DNA from: Helicobacter cetorum
GTDB lineage: Bacteria; Campylobacterota; Campylobacteria; Campylobacterales; Helicobacteraceae
Direction of reading: 5' to 3'
Assembly (NCBI RefSeq): GCF_900198405.1
Contig: NZ_FZMR01000021.1
Span: forward strand, 1 to 64,000
DNA: 64,000 nt
The notes beneath the pieces were generated by a model. It was not told the origin of the DNA, did not search any database, and saw only the letters and a list, made by a program, of their open reading frames with translations. Position 1 is the first letter of the stretch, and each line of letters opens with the position of its first letter. Positions 10,346-18,360 of this stretch are shown piece after piece. The translations under genes and the position numbers were made by a program.

Positions 10346-10539
10346 ATGGAGCAGAAAAAAGTTAGCAAAGCCCATCTAGAATTAAATGAGATTGTAACAT
10401 ATCTAAATAGTTATAGATTTGAAAAAAGTGGATTATTACTATAACTATCATAGGTGTTATTGTTGTAAAATTTAAGAGATATTTTGATGGCAAGAAAAAT
10501 CTAAGCATGTCCAACAGTGAGTTTAAAAATCTTTTTTAA
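10346..10539 (+). pseudogene. small single-span membrane protein gene, frameshifted at A6
   Basis: The ATG at 10346 opens a frame encoding MEQKKVSKAHLELNEIVTYL and then SYRFEK before hitting a stop at 10442. If the A6 run at 10422-10427 were A7, the frame would join WIITITIIGVIVVKF, a membrane span, followed by a basic/polar tail ending at TAA 10537-10539. The restored product would be about 64 residues. The family is unknown. The frameshift could be decay or slip-strand variation, but the run is short and its neighbours are broken, so decay is likelier. Confidence 0.5.
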
Positions 10540-10710
10540 GAATAGCCATAGAGATTATTAAAGAGAAAAGAAAGTGTCAAAATCATTAAAAAGGATAATT
10601 AAGATTAAAACAATAAGTATTATCTTTAAAAAGCGGGTCCGTCAAAAATCATACCAAAATTATTAAAATAAGAGATTTATTCTATTTTGTGTAATAACAT
10701 ATAAGGAGAC

Positions 10711-11508
10711 ATGGTGTTCTTAAGGCAGTATCATTTCATTAGGATAGTTATAGCTACCACCACAATTATAGGGGGATTATTAGGTTTGTGGCGCTTGTCT
10801 TATCAAGCGACTTGTTTTTCATTAGTGTTTGTGCTGATTATTTTAGGCATCATTGCTTATAGCTATATTTCTTTAAAAATGCGTGAAAGAAAATGCTTTA
10901 TTAAATGCTATTTGAATGATAATTCCTTTTTGGCAAAACTTCTGTCTTCTAAAATTATGGTTAGTTTAGTTTATTTTATTGTCTCAATAATGATGACTTT
11001 GTCTGTTATGTATAGCGTTTTAGAATATTCGTTTGTTTTATGGATTCTAGTGATTTTGCAAATTTTTATTTGTATGCTAGTGTTTCAATTTTTAAATAGA
11101 AGTTTAAGAAGAGTTGTCAAACAAGATTATTTAGCCCTTTTAAGTAGGGAATGGGGCATTAACATTTGCTCATGCATATTCTTTTTAATCTATTTTTATA
11201 TTACCATTTATGGTTATGAGCCATCTTATCTGAGAGATAATCTTAATGAAACTTTAGAAGTAGCAACTAATTCTATTGGCTCAAGTTGTGAATATATAGA
11301 CTATTTTTTAAGACTTAAAAGAGAGTTGGACGCTTTGTCTTGGTGGGGCATGAATTTAATAGATGCTAGGTTAGGCTCTTATAGGGTTTTGGGTTGGAGT
11401 ATTTTTGTCGCTCTTAATATCCTTAGTAGTTTGGGAATTAATAGAGTGGTTATGCAAGTGATTTATTGGCTAGATAAGCGATGGAAAGCGAATGAAAACA
11501 AAGAGTAA
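10711..11508 (+). CDS. polytopic membrane protein of unknown function
   Basis: A 265-residue protein with about six hydrophobic segments: near 10-27, 34-55, a long pair around 82-130, one near 151-171 (INICSCIFFLIYFYITIYGY) and one near 229-250. Basic loops are mostly between segments. I recognise no catalytic motif. AAGGAG at 10703-10708 is only two bases from ATG 10711 and five from GTG 10714, so the start may be the GTG. Its 3' end overlaps the next gene by 17 bases, which implies translational coupling. Upstream sequence is decayed, so the original promoter may be lost; TGTGTAATAAC near 10688 is a weak -10 candidate. Confidence 0.7.
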   Translation: MVFLRQYHFIRIVIATTTIIGGLLGLWRLSYQATCFSLVFVLIILGIIAYSYISLKMRERKCFIKCYLNDNSFLAKLLSSKIMVSLVYFIVSIMMTLSVMYSVLEYSFVLWILVILQIFICMLVFQFLNRSLRRVVKQDYLALLSREWGINICSCIFFLIYFYITIYGYEPSYLRDNLNETLEVATNSIGSSCEYIDYFLRLKRELDALSWWGMNLIDARLGSYRVLGWSIFVALNILSSLGINRVVMQVIYWLDKRWKANENKE

Positions 11509-12487
11509 AACATCAAAGTTTTGGCGTATTTTTTGGGGGACTATTATTGCCCTTTTTATTTTGTATATTGTGGCGAGAGTGGTGGCATTTTCTGGGGGTT
11601 CAACGCATAAAAAACCCCTTAGCGTGCAATACACTAAAAAAGTCTTAATGACTATTGGGGACAATCTAAGCGAAGCAGAAAAACGCCTCAATACCCTTTT
11701 AAATCAAAATATTAGCGAAATAGATAGCGTGATTGAAAAAAAGATTAACAAACTTTTTAAAAAGGCTGAAGAAAATATAGATAGTTTTTTGGATTTTCAT
11801 TACTCTTTGAAAGGGGATTATACAGAGATTGGATTAAAATTAGGGGGTAAAGTGGGCTTGAAAGCTGAAAATGCCTTTGAAAAAATGCTCCAAGAAAAGA
11901 TGTTTGGAAATGATTTTGACAATCAAAGTCAAGATACTTTTAATCAAATTTATCATTTTTTTCAAAACAGCACAAAAAGATATGTTAATACGCTTGGTGG
12001 CATAGCAACAAAGGGTTTAAATCATAATCTTAGCGAACAAATAATGCAAAGTATGGATTATGAAATCAATAAGCGTTTAGACTTTATGCTAACTCATACT
12101 ATAGCGCTTTCTTCTATGATAGGTGTGGCTAAAATATCTAGCTTTGTTAGCACTAAATTGGCAAGCAAACTCGCATTAAAAGGGATAGCAAAAGTGGCTA
12201 GTAAGGGGGCGAGTGCCTTAACGGGAGCTAGTGTAGGATTAAGTTGTGGTGCGTTTGCTTGGATATGTGCACCCATAGGAGCTGTAGTGGCATGGTTTGC
12301 TACTGATAGTGTGGTGATTAAGGGTGATGAAATGTTAAATAGAGAAAGTTTTAAAAAAGATATTTTAAAGGCTCTCAATGAGCAAAAGCAAATCCTTATC
12401 AACCTAGCTAAAAATAACTATGAAAGCGCTTATGAAGATATTTCTAAACTATCCAAAAAAAGCATTTTAGAAAAGCATTTTAATTAA
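11492..12487 (+). CDS. membrane-anchored protein with glycine-rich hydrophobic hairpin
   Basis: A 331-residue protein coupled to the preceding gene by a 17-base overlap. It has an N-terminal membrane anchor (FWGTIIALFILYIVARVVAF, about 14-33) and a helical middle rich in Lys, Glu and Asn (coiled-coil-like, 50-190). Residues about 235-275 form a Gly/Ala-rich hydrophobic region (GASVGLSCGAFAWICAPIGA) that could insert in a membrane as a hairpin, and a charged C-terminus follows. I do not recognise the family. The layout recalls accessory membrane proteins found beside UPF0174 genes, and a UPF0174 remnant follows 10 bases later. Function unknown. Confidence 0.7.
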   Translation: MKTKSKTSKFWRIFWGTIIALFILYIVARVVAFSGGSTHKKPLSVQYTKKVLMTIGDNLSEAEKRLNTLLNQNISEIDSVIEKKINKLFKKAEENIDSFLDFHYSLKGDYTEIGLKLGGKVGLKAENAFEKMLQEKMFGNDFDNQSQDTFNQIYHFFQNSTKRYVNTLGGIATKGLNHNLSEQIMQSMDYEINKRLDFMLTHTIALSSMIGVAKISSFVSTKLASKLALKGIAKVASKGASALTGASVGLSCGAFAWICAPIGAVVAWFATDSVVIKGDEMLNRESFKKDILKALNEQKQILINLAKNNYESAYEDISKLSKKSILEKHFN

Positions 12488-12497
12488 GGAGTTTTAG

Positions 12498-13074
12498 ATG
12501 GCATACATCAAAGATAACGATTTAGAGTTTTTAGGGAAGTTGAAATCAGAAGATTTAATATAGAATAATCCTTACTGAAGTATGCGATAAAATGAAAGTA
12601 GGGTATGATGAAAACGCACCTATTGAAGAGATTGAAAGGGCTATGCTAGAGAGTGTGATAGCACAAGGCTTTGAAAAAATGAGTGAGAGTGAAATTAAAG
12701 AGATGTGTTGTGAAATTTCTAAAAAGCATGTTTTTGATTTTGAAAGCTTGGATAAGCAAGCTTTGATTGCTAATATTATCCATATTTTTGTGAGTAAAAA
12801 AGCAAAAGATATGGATTTTATTTTAAAGCTTACTTCATTTATTACAGCAGATGTGATTAAGGTTGTTGGGGCAGGGGTTGGCGCTGAGTTTTTAAGCGCA
12901 TTAGCACCTAATGCACTAAGAGGGCCAGCAGGTTGGGTGCTAGGTATAGGGGTGGTTGCAAAATTACTGAGCGACCCCGCTTTTAGAGTAACTATTCCGG
13001 CATGTTTTGTGGTGGCTACTTTGAGATTGAAAGCGAGCGCTAAAAAATCTCTTTTTTCTTTACCTTTTTTTTAA
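12498..13074 (+). pseudogene. UPF0174/DUF3944 (YaaW-like) gene with internal deletion
   Basis: ATG 12498, behind TAAGGAG, encodes a DUF3944-type N-terminus (MAYIKDNDLEFLGKLKSEDL) and stops at TAG 12561. One frame over, reading resumes at 12568 with ILTEVCDKMKV, PIEEIERAML and, near the end, a GPAGW-to-RVTIPACFVVATLRL tail. These are features I associate with the UPF0174 family (E. coli YaaW, H. pylori HP1587/HP1588). In that family roughly 50-60 residues separate the two parts, so this copy has lost them, and the frame, in one deletion. The remaining 160-residue frame from ATG 12592 might still be translated but lacks the N-terminal part. It is the third gene of the operon with the two membrane proteins. 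Confidence 0.75.
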
Positions 13075-13763
13075 GTAGATTGAGTTGATTGGAGATGTTA
13101 AGAAAATTTTTAAAGGCTTTATTTTATGATTGGTATTGATTAAACCTAATGTCAATTTTAGACTAAGGTGTGTTAAAAATAGGGGGTAGCACCCCACCCT
13201 ATAATTAAAGCACTTTTTGAGAAGAATTTCGTGGTATTTTGTTAAAGTATTTGTATCTAAGAGATTGGCTAGTTATCTTGTGTTTTAAGCATATTCAATG
13301 ATTAGAGATATATTCTAATTAAACGCTGATAATAAAATATAAAAAAGCTTAACGCTTAAATTGCATTATTCTTATAACTTCTGCAAAGCACTTGGGCTAG
13401 TATTTACAAAGATTAGATGTAAAAGTAGGACAAAGACACCAATTTTGAGCTTTAAAAAAGTGCTAAACACACTTTTAAAACAAGCTAATACGAAAAGCCT
13501 TTTAAAAAGTCCTATTGAATAAAAATGACTTTTATAATAAAAATAAAACCTAAAACAAAGTTTTAAAAATAAGCTTTCTTATAAAAAAATTAAAGAATGA
13601 TAAAAGGGTTATAAGCAAAAGAAATGAAATCATTCTGTTAAGAGAGTTTTAGTGTGATTAGAATAGAACTTATTAAAAACCGCCTAACATCATCAATAAA
13701 AATAAGCCTTGATATGATTAGAAACAATCTGTTGGTTTAGGGCAAATTGATTGTAAAATGCTT
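13075..13763. other. 689-base stretch without a recognisable gene
   Basis: No frame above a few dozen codons is open on either strand. A 14-codon frame (MLRKFLKALFYDWY, from 13095) behind GGAG could be the decapitated start of another operon gene. TAGGGGGT/ACCCCACCCTA near 13181-13203 is an imperfect GC-rich inverted repeat. AAAAGTG/CACTTTT near 13456-13476 is a short hairpin. The rest is AT-rich with many stops in all frames. I see no tRNA, rRNA or repeat array. Confidence 0.55.
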
Positions 13764-14198
13764 TTAGAATTGAAAGGTGCGTTTGCCTAAATTGGTGTTT
13801 ACTTCTATCCATAGGGGTTGGTTCTCGCATAAAATCTCATAAGCGACGCTTTGATTTTTAATCAAAGAGACATTTTTAGGCGTGGGATAGAGTGAGCAAG
13901 AACGCCCTTGATTAATATTGATATTTAAAATGGTTACACTATCAATCACGGCGATGACTTTTAGATAATAGGACTCTCTAGCCCCTTTCCATTCTAAATA
14001 AGGGGTGCTTTGAGGGACTATCTCTAGGGCGACTAAAGGATTTTTAGCGATTTTTAGTTGGGCTTGCTTTTGTCTCTCAAGGATTTCTTGCTGTCTAGGG
14101 GCTTTATCAATCAAATCAAAGAGTTTTTCAGAGGCGTCTTTTTCTCTAGCCATAAGACTTGCTAGGCATAAAAGGAGCCAGAAAAGAGATTCTTTCAT
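13764..14198 (-). CDS. conserved exported protein downstream of motB (HP0817-like)
   Basis: A 144-residue protein with a cleavable N-terminal signal (KESLFWLLLCLASLMA) and then a charged helix with EILERQKQAQLK. The C-terminal half is beta-rich and contains two Cys (in RSCSLYP and ILCENQP) that could form a periplasmic disulphide. Its start overlaps the motB stop by four bases, so it is co-translated with the stator genes. From memory H. pylori keeps the same neighbour (HP0817). A role at the flagellar stator is suggested by position only; the family has no function I know. Confidence 0.8.
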   Translation of the reverse strand: MKESLFWLLLCLASLMAREKDASEKLFDLIDKAPRQQEILERQKQAQLKIAKNPLVALEIVPQSTPYLEWKGARESYYLKVIAVIDSVTILNININQGRSCSLYPTPKNVSLIKNQSVAYEILCENQPLWIEVNTNLGKRTFQF

Positions 14199-14956
14199 GG
14201 GTTGAATTGCTTGTCTAAAATAGAATGGATTTTACTCAAATCATTCGCATCGGTGGAAAAAAAGATTTCTACACGATTATTTTTCATTCTGTTTTCTATG
14301 GAATTATTGGGGGCGATAGGGTTGGTTGAGCCGTAGGAAGAAAAGGATAGTTGCTCAGGGTCTACGCCATATTGCATTAAAAGCTGCATGACACGATAGG
14401 CACGATTTGCGGCTAGTTCGTAGTGGCTTTTAAAACGAGTTTGTCCTTTTAAGGGGGTGTTATCAGTAAAACCCTTTACATTGATATGCACTCTTTTAGG
14501 AAGTTTTTGAATGATTTTAGCGATGCGTTCAATATAAAGCATCATATCTTGGTTAATCGCATCAGAAGTAGCGCTTTCAAAAAGTAGGCTAGAGGGGAGT
14601 TTTAAAACAGAGCCTTGGTCAATCTGTTCTAAAACGCTACCCTCGCCTTTGCGAGTGATAGTAACTTTAGTTTGGGTGTTTTGAGAAGAGGGCAGAGACT
14701 TTTCATCAATGGTGCGTTCTTCTTCTTGCCCAGAATCAGGGGGGATAGGTAAAACCGGTTGCATAGTCTCTGGCTTAGGAGCGTAATTAAAAATCTTAAT
14801 AAATTCTGTTTTTAAAGCCTCTACTTTAGATTTATTAACCGCAGAAATCGCATAGAGCGCGATAAAGAGCGCGAGCAATAAAGACAAAAAGTCCGCATAA
14901 GGAACCGCCCATTTTTCGCCGGCGGGGCATTCGGTGGGTTTATTTTTTTTAGCCAT
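14195..14956 (-). CDS. motB: flagellar motor stator protein MotB
   Basis: MotB anchors the stator to peptidoglycan and carries the proton-binding Asp. A short basic N-terminus leads into the single membrane span with VPYADFLSLLLALF; D22 is the expected proton-binding residue. A linker of about 90 residues precedes an OmpA-like peptidoglycan-binding domain (VKGFTDNTPL and the later NRAYRVMQLL, NNRVEI). The length (253) is typical. It lies two bases downstream of motA and overlaps the next gene. Confidence 0.96.
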   Translation of the reverse strand: MAKKNKPTECPAGEKWAVPYADFLSLLLALFIALYAISAVNKSKVEALKTEFIKIFNYAPKPETMQPVLPIPPDSGQEEERTIDEKSLPSSQNTQTKVTITRKGEGSVLEQIDQGSVLKLPSSLLFESATSDAINQDMMLYIERIAKIIQKLPKRVHINVKGFTDNTPLKGQTRFKSHYELAANRAYRVMQLLMQYGVDPEQLSFSSYGSTNPIAPNNSIENRMKNNRVEIFFSTDANDLSKIHSILDKQFNP

Positions 14957-14958
14957 TT

Positions 14959-15732
14959 TTAGCCCTCAAATTGAGACTTTTTAGGCTCACCCGGAGCGAT
15001 GTAATTTAAGAGCTTAGTTTCTAAATCTCTTGGGTTTTCGCCATTGGCAATACCTAAAATCCCCTCTAAAAGAACGGTTTTTTCTTTGATAATATCCTTA
15101 GATTTTGCCTTAAGCTTATGCCCAAAAGGGCCAAAAATCGCATAAGAACACATAATTCCCGTAACCGTTGCTGTAAACGCTCCAGCAATTCCTGCTGCCA
15201 TTTCTGCGGGATTATCTAGTTTTTGAAGAGCAAGCATTAGACCCATAACCGCACCTACCAAGCCCATAGTAGGGGCAGTTTCACCAGCTGTTTCCCAATA
15301 ATGAGCGGCTCCATGATAATACTCTTCCATTTCTTCAATGCTAATTTCTAAACTCTCTTTAACGGATTTCAAATCTTTACCATCTATTATCATAGACAAA
15401 CCATTGCGAGTGAAATCATCTTCAATTTGAGCGACTCGCCCTTCTAAACTCAAAACCCCATCTTTTCTAGCGAGCGTGGCTAATTCTATTAAGTTTTTGA
15501 TAGTTTCATTTAAAATGATTTTAGGGTTTAAAAAAACGATTTTAATTTCTTTATAGGCAGCCTTAATCGCTCTTGCGTGTGTTCCAGTCATTGCAGCAAA
15601 AAGTGAAGTAGGGATAATGATAATGCATGAACTTAAGTGAATGATGTGTAATGGGTTACCATCTTCTAAAATATCGCCTAATGAAATGGAGGCGATTGCT
15701 AAAACTAAACCTAAGATTGATGATAAATCCAA
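14959..15732 (-). CDS. motA: flagellar motor stator protein MotA
   Basis: MotA forms the proton channel with MotB and contacts FliG. The 257-residue protein has four membrane segments (about 3-20, 30-48, 150-175 and 182-203) and a cytoplasmic domain between the second and third. The family stretch AAHYWETAGETAPTMGLVGA, containing the conserved Pro and Gly residues of segment 3, is clear. The gap to the preceding moeB-like gene is only 12 bases, so motAB may be transcribed from further upstream. Confidence 0.96.
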   Translation of the reverse strand: MDLSSILGLVLAIASISLGDILEDGNPLHIIHLSSCIIIIPTSLFAAMTGTHARAIKAAYKEIKIVFLNPKIILNETIKNLIELATLARKDGVLSLEGRVAQIEDDFTRNGLSMIIDGKDLKSVKESLEISIEEMEEYYHGAAHYWETAGETAPTMGLVGAVMGLMLALQKLDNPAEMAAGIAGAFTATVTGIMCSYAIFGPFGHKLKAKSKDIIKEKTVLLEGILGIANGENPRDLETKLLNYIAPGEPKKSQFEG

Positions 15733-15744
15733 AATTTACCCCTT

Positions 15745-16521
15745 TTATATTTCGTAATCTTGTAAATGCGTGATTTTATGCGTGCCACAAACCCTACATT
15801 CAGGGTTTTTTAGCACTTGAATTTTTTTAAAATCCATGGTTTTGGTATCCACGCTAAGCAAAGCGTTTGTTAATAAAGTGTCAAACCCTAAAAAGTATTT
15901 GATAGTTTCACTCGCTTGGATACACCCTAAAATTCCGGGTAAGACCCCAAAAAGCCCTGCTTTAAAAATAGGGTTTAATTCTTTTTTAGGAGGCTTATCA
16001 AACACGCATGCAAAACAAGCGCTCTTAGTGGGTAAAATCGTCATGCTTTGCCCCCTATATTTTAAAACCCCAGCGTGTGAATAGGGCTTATTGGCTAACA
16101 CACAAGCATCATTAATCAAAAATTTAGCGCTAAAATTATCTGTAGCGTCTATGATAAAATCATAAGGTTCTATGAGAGAAAGAGCGTTACTAGCATTAAA
16201 GCGTTCCTTGAAGGTCTCTATTTTAACATCAGCATTGAGAGTGTTTAAACGCTCTTTGGCTGAAAGGATTTTAGGTTGGTTCAAAAAATCTTGTGAATGG
16301 ATAACTTGGCGTTGTAAATTGCTTATATCCAATACATCAAAATCTACAATACCTATTTTTCCTATTCCAGCAGCACATAAATACATTAAAATGGGCGAAC
16401 CAAGCCCCCCAGCCCCAATCACTAGAACGCTAGATTTTAAAAGCTTTAACTGCCCTTCTTCGCCTACATCTTCTAGCATGATATGGCGTAAATAACGCTC
16501 TTTTTGTAATGGAGTTAACAT
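15745..16521 (-). CDS. ThiF/MoeB-family adenylyltransferase
   Basis: E1-like enzyme of 258 residues. The family adenylates the C-terminal GG of a sulphur-carrier protein (MoaD or ThiS) for molybdopterin or thiamine synthesis. It shows the ATP-binding loop GAGGLGSP, the R-x-x-x-H element (LQRQVIHS), DATDNFSAKF, and two Cys pairs (CFACV and CRVCG) that bind a structural zinc. MoeB and ThiF cannot be separated on this evidence; the MoaA and MobA genes elsewhere in the window fit MoeB. It lies between motA and the MBL hydrolase with spacings of 4-12 bases. Confidence 0.88.
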   Translation of the reverse strand: MLTPLQKERYLRHIMLEDVGEEGQLKLLKSSVLVIGAGGLGSPILMYLCAAGIGKIGIVDFDVLDISNLQRQVIHSQDFLNQPKILSAKERLNTLNADVKIETFKERFNASNALSLIEPYDFIIDATDNFSAKFLINDACVLANKPYSHAGVLKYRGQSMTILPTKSACFACVFDKPPKKELNPIFKAGLFGVLPGILGCIQASETIKYFLGFDTLLTNALLSVDTKTMDFKKIQVLKNPECRVCGTHKITHLQDYEI

Positions 16522-16525
16522 GTTT

Positions 16526-17155
16526 TTAAGCTATCCTTGAAACCCAAACTTTAGAATGCTCTCTTTCAGCAAAAAAGCTTGTTTTATCCCCATGACCGGG
16601 ATAAATATCTAAGTCTTTAGAAAAATCTAAACTTTGAAATCTTAATAAAGACTCTTTCATATCCTTTGGGTTAGAGTAAGGGAAATCATAACGCCCAATG
16701 CTACGATAGAAAATAAAATCTCCGCTAAAAATCACTCCTTCTATTTCTATGATAGAACAGCCCGGTGTGTGTCCGGGAAAATGCCAATATTTAATTTCAA
16801 CGCCTTCTATATTTAAAGTCGCACAACCTTTATTACAAGGCACACTAAAAGTGGGGCTAAAAGTAGGCACGCCTAAATTAAAAATATCATTTTCTAGCAT
16901 AAAAACATCGTCTTTAGGGGCATAAATGGGAGTATCTTTAAGAAGTTTTTGTAAATTAGCGCTATCCCAGACATGGTCATAATGTCCATGCGTGATTAAA
17001 ATGGCTTTAGGGTTTTTAGCGTTTTCCAATATCCACTCGCTACTAGAAAATCCGGGGTCTATAATAAAATCTACCCCACTAGATAGTTGGATAATGTAAG
17101 CATTTTCTTCCACTACCCCACACGCTCGCCTTAAAATCTTCAACTCGCACTCCAT
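16526..17155 (-). CDS. metallo-beta-lactamase-fold hydrolase (glyoxalase II-like)
   Basis: A 209-residue cytosolic hydrolase of the MBL fold. The metal-binding THGHYDHVWD (H-x-H-x-DH) and the later histidines in FPGHTPGCS and YPGHGDKT, with FSGDFIF supplying the bridging Asp, make a complete dinuclear zinc site like that of glyoxalase II and persulfide dioxygenase-like enzymes. Its substrate cannot be told from sequence. It is the first gene of the minus-strand unit continuing into moeB, motA and motB, and is divergent from the methyltransferase gene. Confidence 0.88.
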   Translation of the reverse strand: MECELKILRRACGVVEENAYIIQLSSGVDFIIDPGFSSSEWILENAKNPKAILITHGHYDHVWDSANLQKLLKDTPIYAPKDDVFMLENDIFNLGVPTFSPTFSVPCNKGCATLNIEGVEIKYWHFPGHTPGCSIIEIEGVIFSGDFIFYRSIGRYDFPYSNPKDMKESLLRFQSLDFSKDLDIYPGHGDKTSFFAEREHSKVWVSRIA

Positions 17156-17276
17156 TTAAACTAGCTCAAAAAATCATCATTACTTCGTATGATAGCACAA
17201 AAATAAGGTAATTTTTACTAGAATGGTCGTTTGTAGTTTTTAACTAAGATGAATTTTTAAGGATTAAAGGAAAGAA

Positions 17277-18281
17277 GTGCGTTCGTTTGGAAATTACATG
17301 CAAGAGTGGCTTTATGGAAAAAAAGGGTATTACAGAAAGGCAATAATTGGTCAAAAAGGGGATTTTTATACTTCAGTGTCCTTAAGCAAGTTTTTTGGTG
17401 GCACGATTGCATTTTATATCATCAAACTTTTAGAAGAAGAAAAATTATTTTTGCCTTTAAAAATTGTAGAAATTGGCTCTCATCATGGGTATTTTTTAAG
17501 TGATATTGCTAATTTTTTAAAAGCTTTAAGCGTGGGTGTTATAGAAAAATGCGAATTTATTAGCTGTGAGCCTTTAAAAGAATTACAAAGCATTCAAAAA
17601 ACAATTTTTAAACAAGCTACGCAACTAGATTTAACAAGCTATAGCTTAGAAGGGCTTGATTTTAAAGAATGTGAAAATGTATTTGTTATCTCTAATGAAT
17701 TGTTTGATGCGTTTGCTTGTGAGATTATCAAAGACAATCAAATGCTTTTTATTACCCCTAAGCATCAGAGTGTTTGGGATAATATCAATGAACCTACAAA
17801 AGAACTTCTCAAAACCTTGAATTTGCAAGTTGGGTGTGTGCCATTATTTTTGAACGCTTTTATTAAGGATTTGTTAGAAAAGTTGAATAAGGCTCAATCT
17901 TGGGTGTTTTTAAGCTTTGATTATGGCGATGAATTACAGAGAGTAGATACGCATTTAAGAGCCTTTAAAGAACATCAGGTGCTAGATTTTAAGGATATTT
18001 TAGACAATCTTTCTAGTTTGTATCAGCAAAGCGATTTGACCTATGATGTCAATTTTTCTTTGGTGCGGTTTTTATTTGAAAAATATCAAGCAAAATTTTC
18101 ATTCTTTAAATCACAGGCTAAAGCGTTGCTTGATATGGGACTTATGGAATTATTAGAAAAATTTTCTCAAAGCACAAGTTATGAAAGGTATTTAAAAGAA
18201 GTTGCAAAAATCAAGCCCTTGATTAGCCCCGGAGGCTTAGGAGAGCGTTTTAAGGCATTAGAATTTGTCAAAAAAACTTAA
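17277..18281 (+). CDS. SAM-dependent methyltransferase of the MidA/NDUFAF7 family
   Basis: A 334-residue protein. The N-terminal MRSFGNYMQEWLY and GDFYTSVSLSKFFGG (the family's G-D-F-x-T-S-x-x-x-x-F-G signature) and a SAM-binding IVEIGSHHGYF identify the DUF185/MidA group. Its eukaryotic member NDUFAF7 methylates an arginine of complex I. VISNELFDAFAC matches the family's NE-x-x-D-A-x-P segment except for the Pro. The GTG start follows AAAGGAAAG. TAGAAT near 17219-17224 could be its -10. A link to NADH dehydrogenase assembly is inferred. Confidence 0.8.
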   Translation: MRSFGNYMQEWLYGKKGYYRKAIIGQKGDFYTSVSLSKFFGGTIAFYIIKLLEEEKLFLPLKIVEIGSHHGYFLSDIANFLKALSVGVIEKCEFISCEPLKELQSIQKTIFKQATQLDLTSYSLEGLDFKECENVFVISNELFDAFACEIIKDNQMLFITPKHQSVWDNINEPTKELLKTLNLQVGCVPLFLNAFIKDLLEKLNKAQSWVFLSFDYGDELQRVDTHLRAFKEHQVLDFKDILDNLSSLYQQSDLTYDVNFSLVRFLFEKYQAKFSFFKSQAKALLDMGLMELLEKFSQSTSYERYLKEVAKIKPLISPGGLGERFKALEFVKKT

Positions 18282-18360
18282 AAGGGGCTAATGGGTAGTT
18301 TGATAGGTTGCTTATGTTTAGGGGGTGTCTTTATTAGAATTGTTTAAATCATTGGTATTG

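Larger units (their letters stand above)
9877..10710. other. 834-base stretch with no intact gene; decayed coding remnants
   Basis: No frame of useful length is intact on either strand. On the plus strand I can see broken coding sequence: a frame near 9910-10002 with hydrophobic residues, a frame with several in-frame stops at 10013-10252, and a small frameshifted gene at 10346-10539. These are listed separately. The rest is AT-rich without clear hairpins. The stretch reads as the graveyard of an operon that continued into the membrane-protein genes downstream. Confidence 0.6.

Noticed and set aside
11470-11691. Antisense 73-codon frame as antitoxin RNA or peptide to the membrane pair
   Set aside because: Only the frame supports it; no promoter-like sequence or terminator on that strand is evident.
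13075-13763. CRISPR array or type I toxin-antitoxin RNA in the gene-free stretch
   Set aside because: No regularly spaced repeats and no AapA-like small peptide were found on reading both strands.
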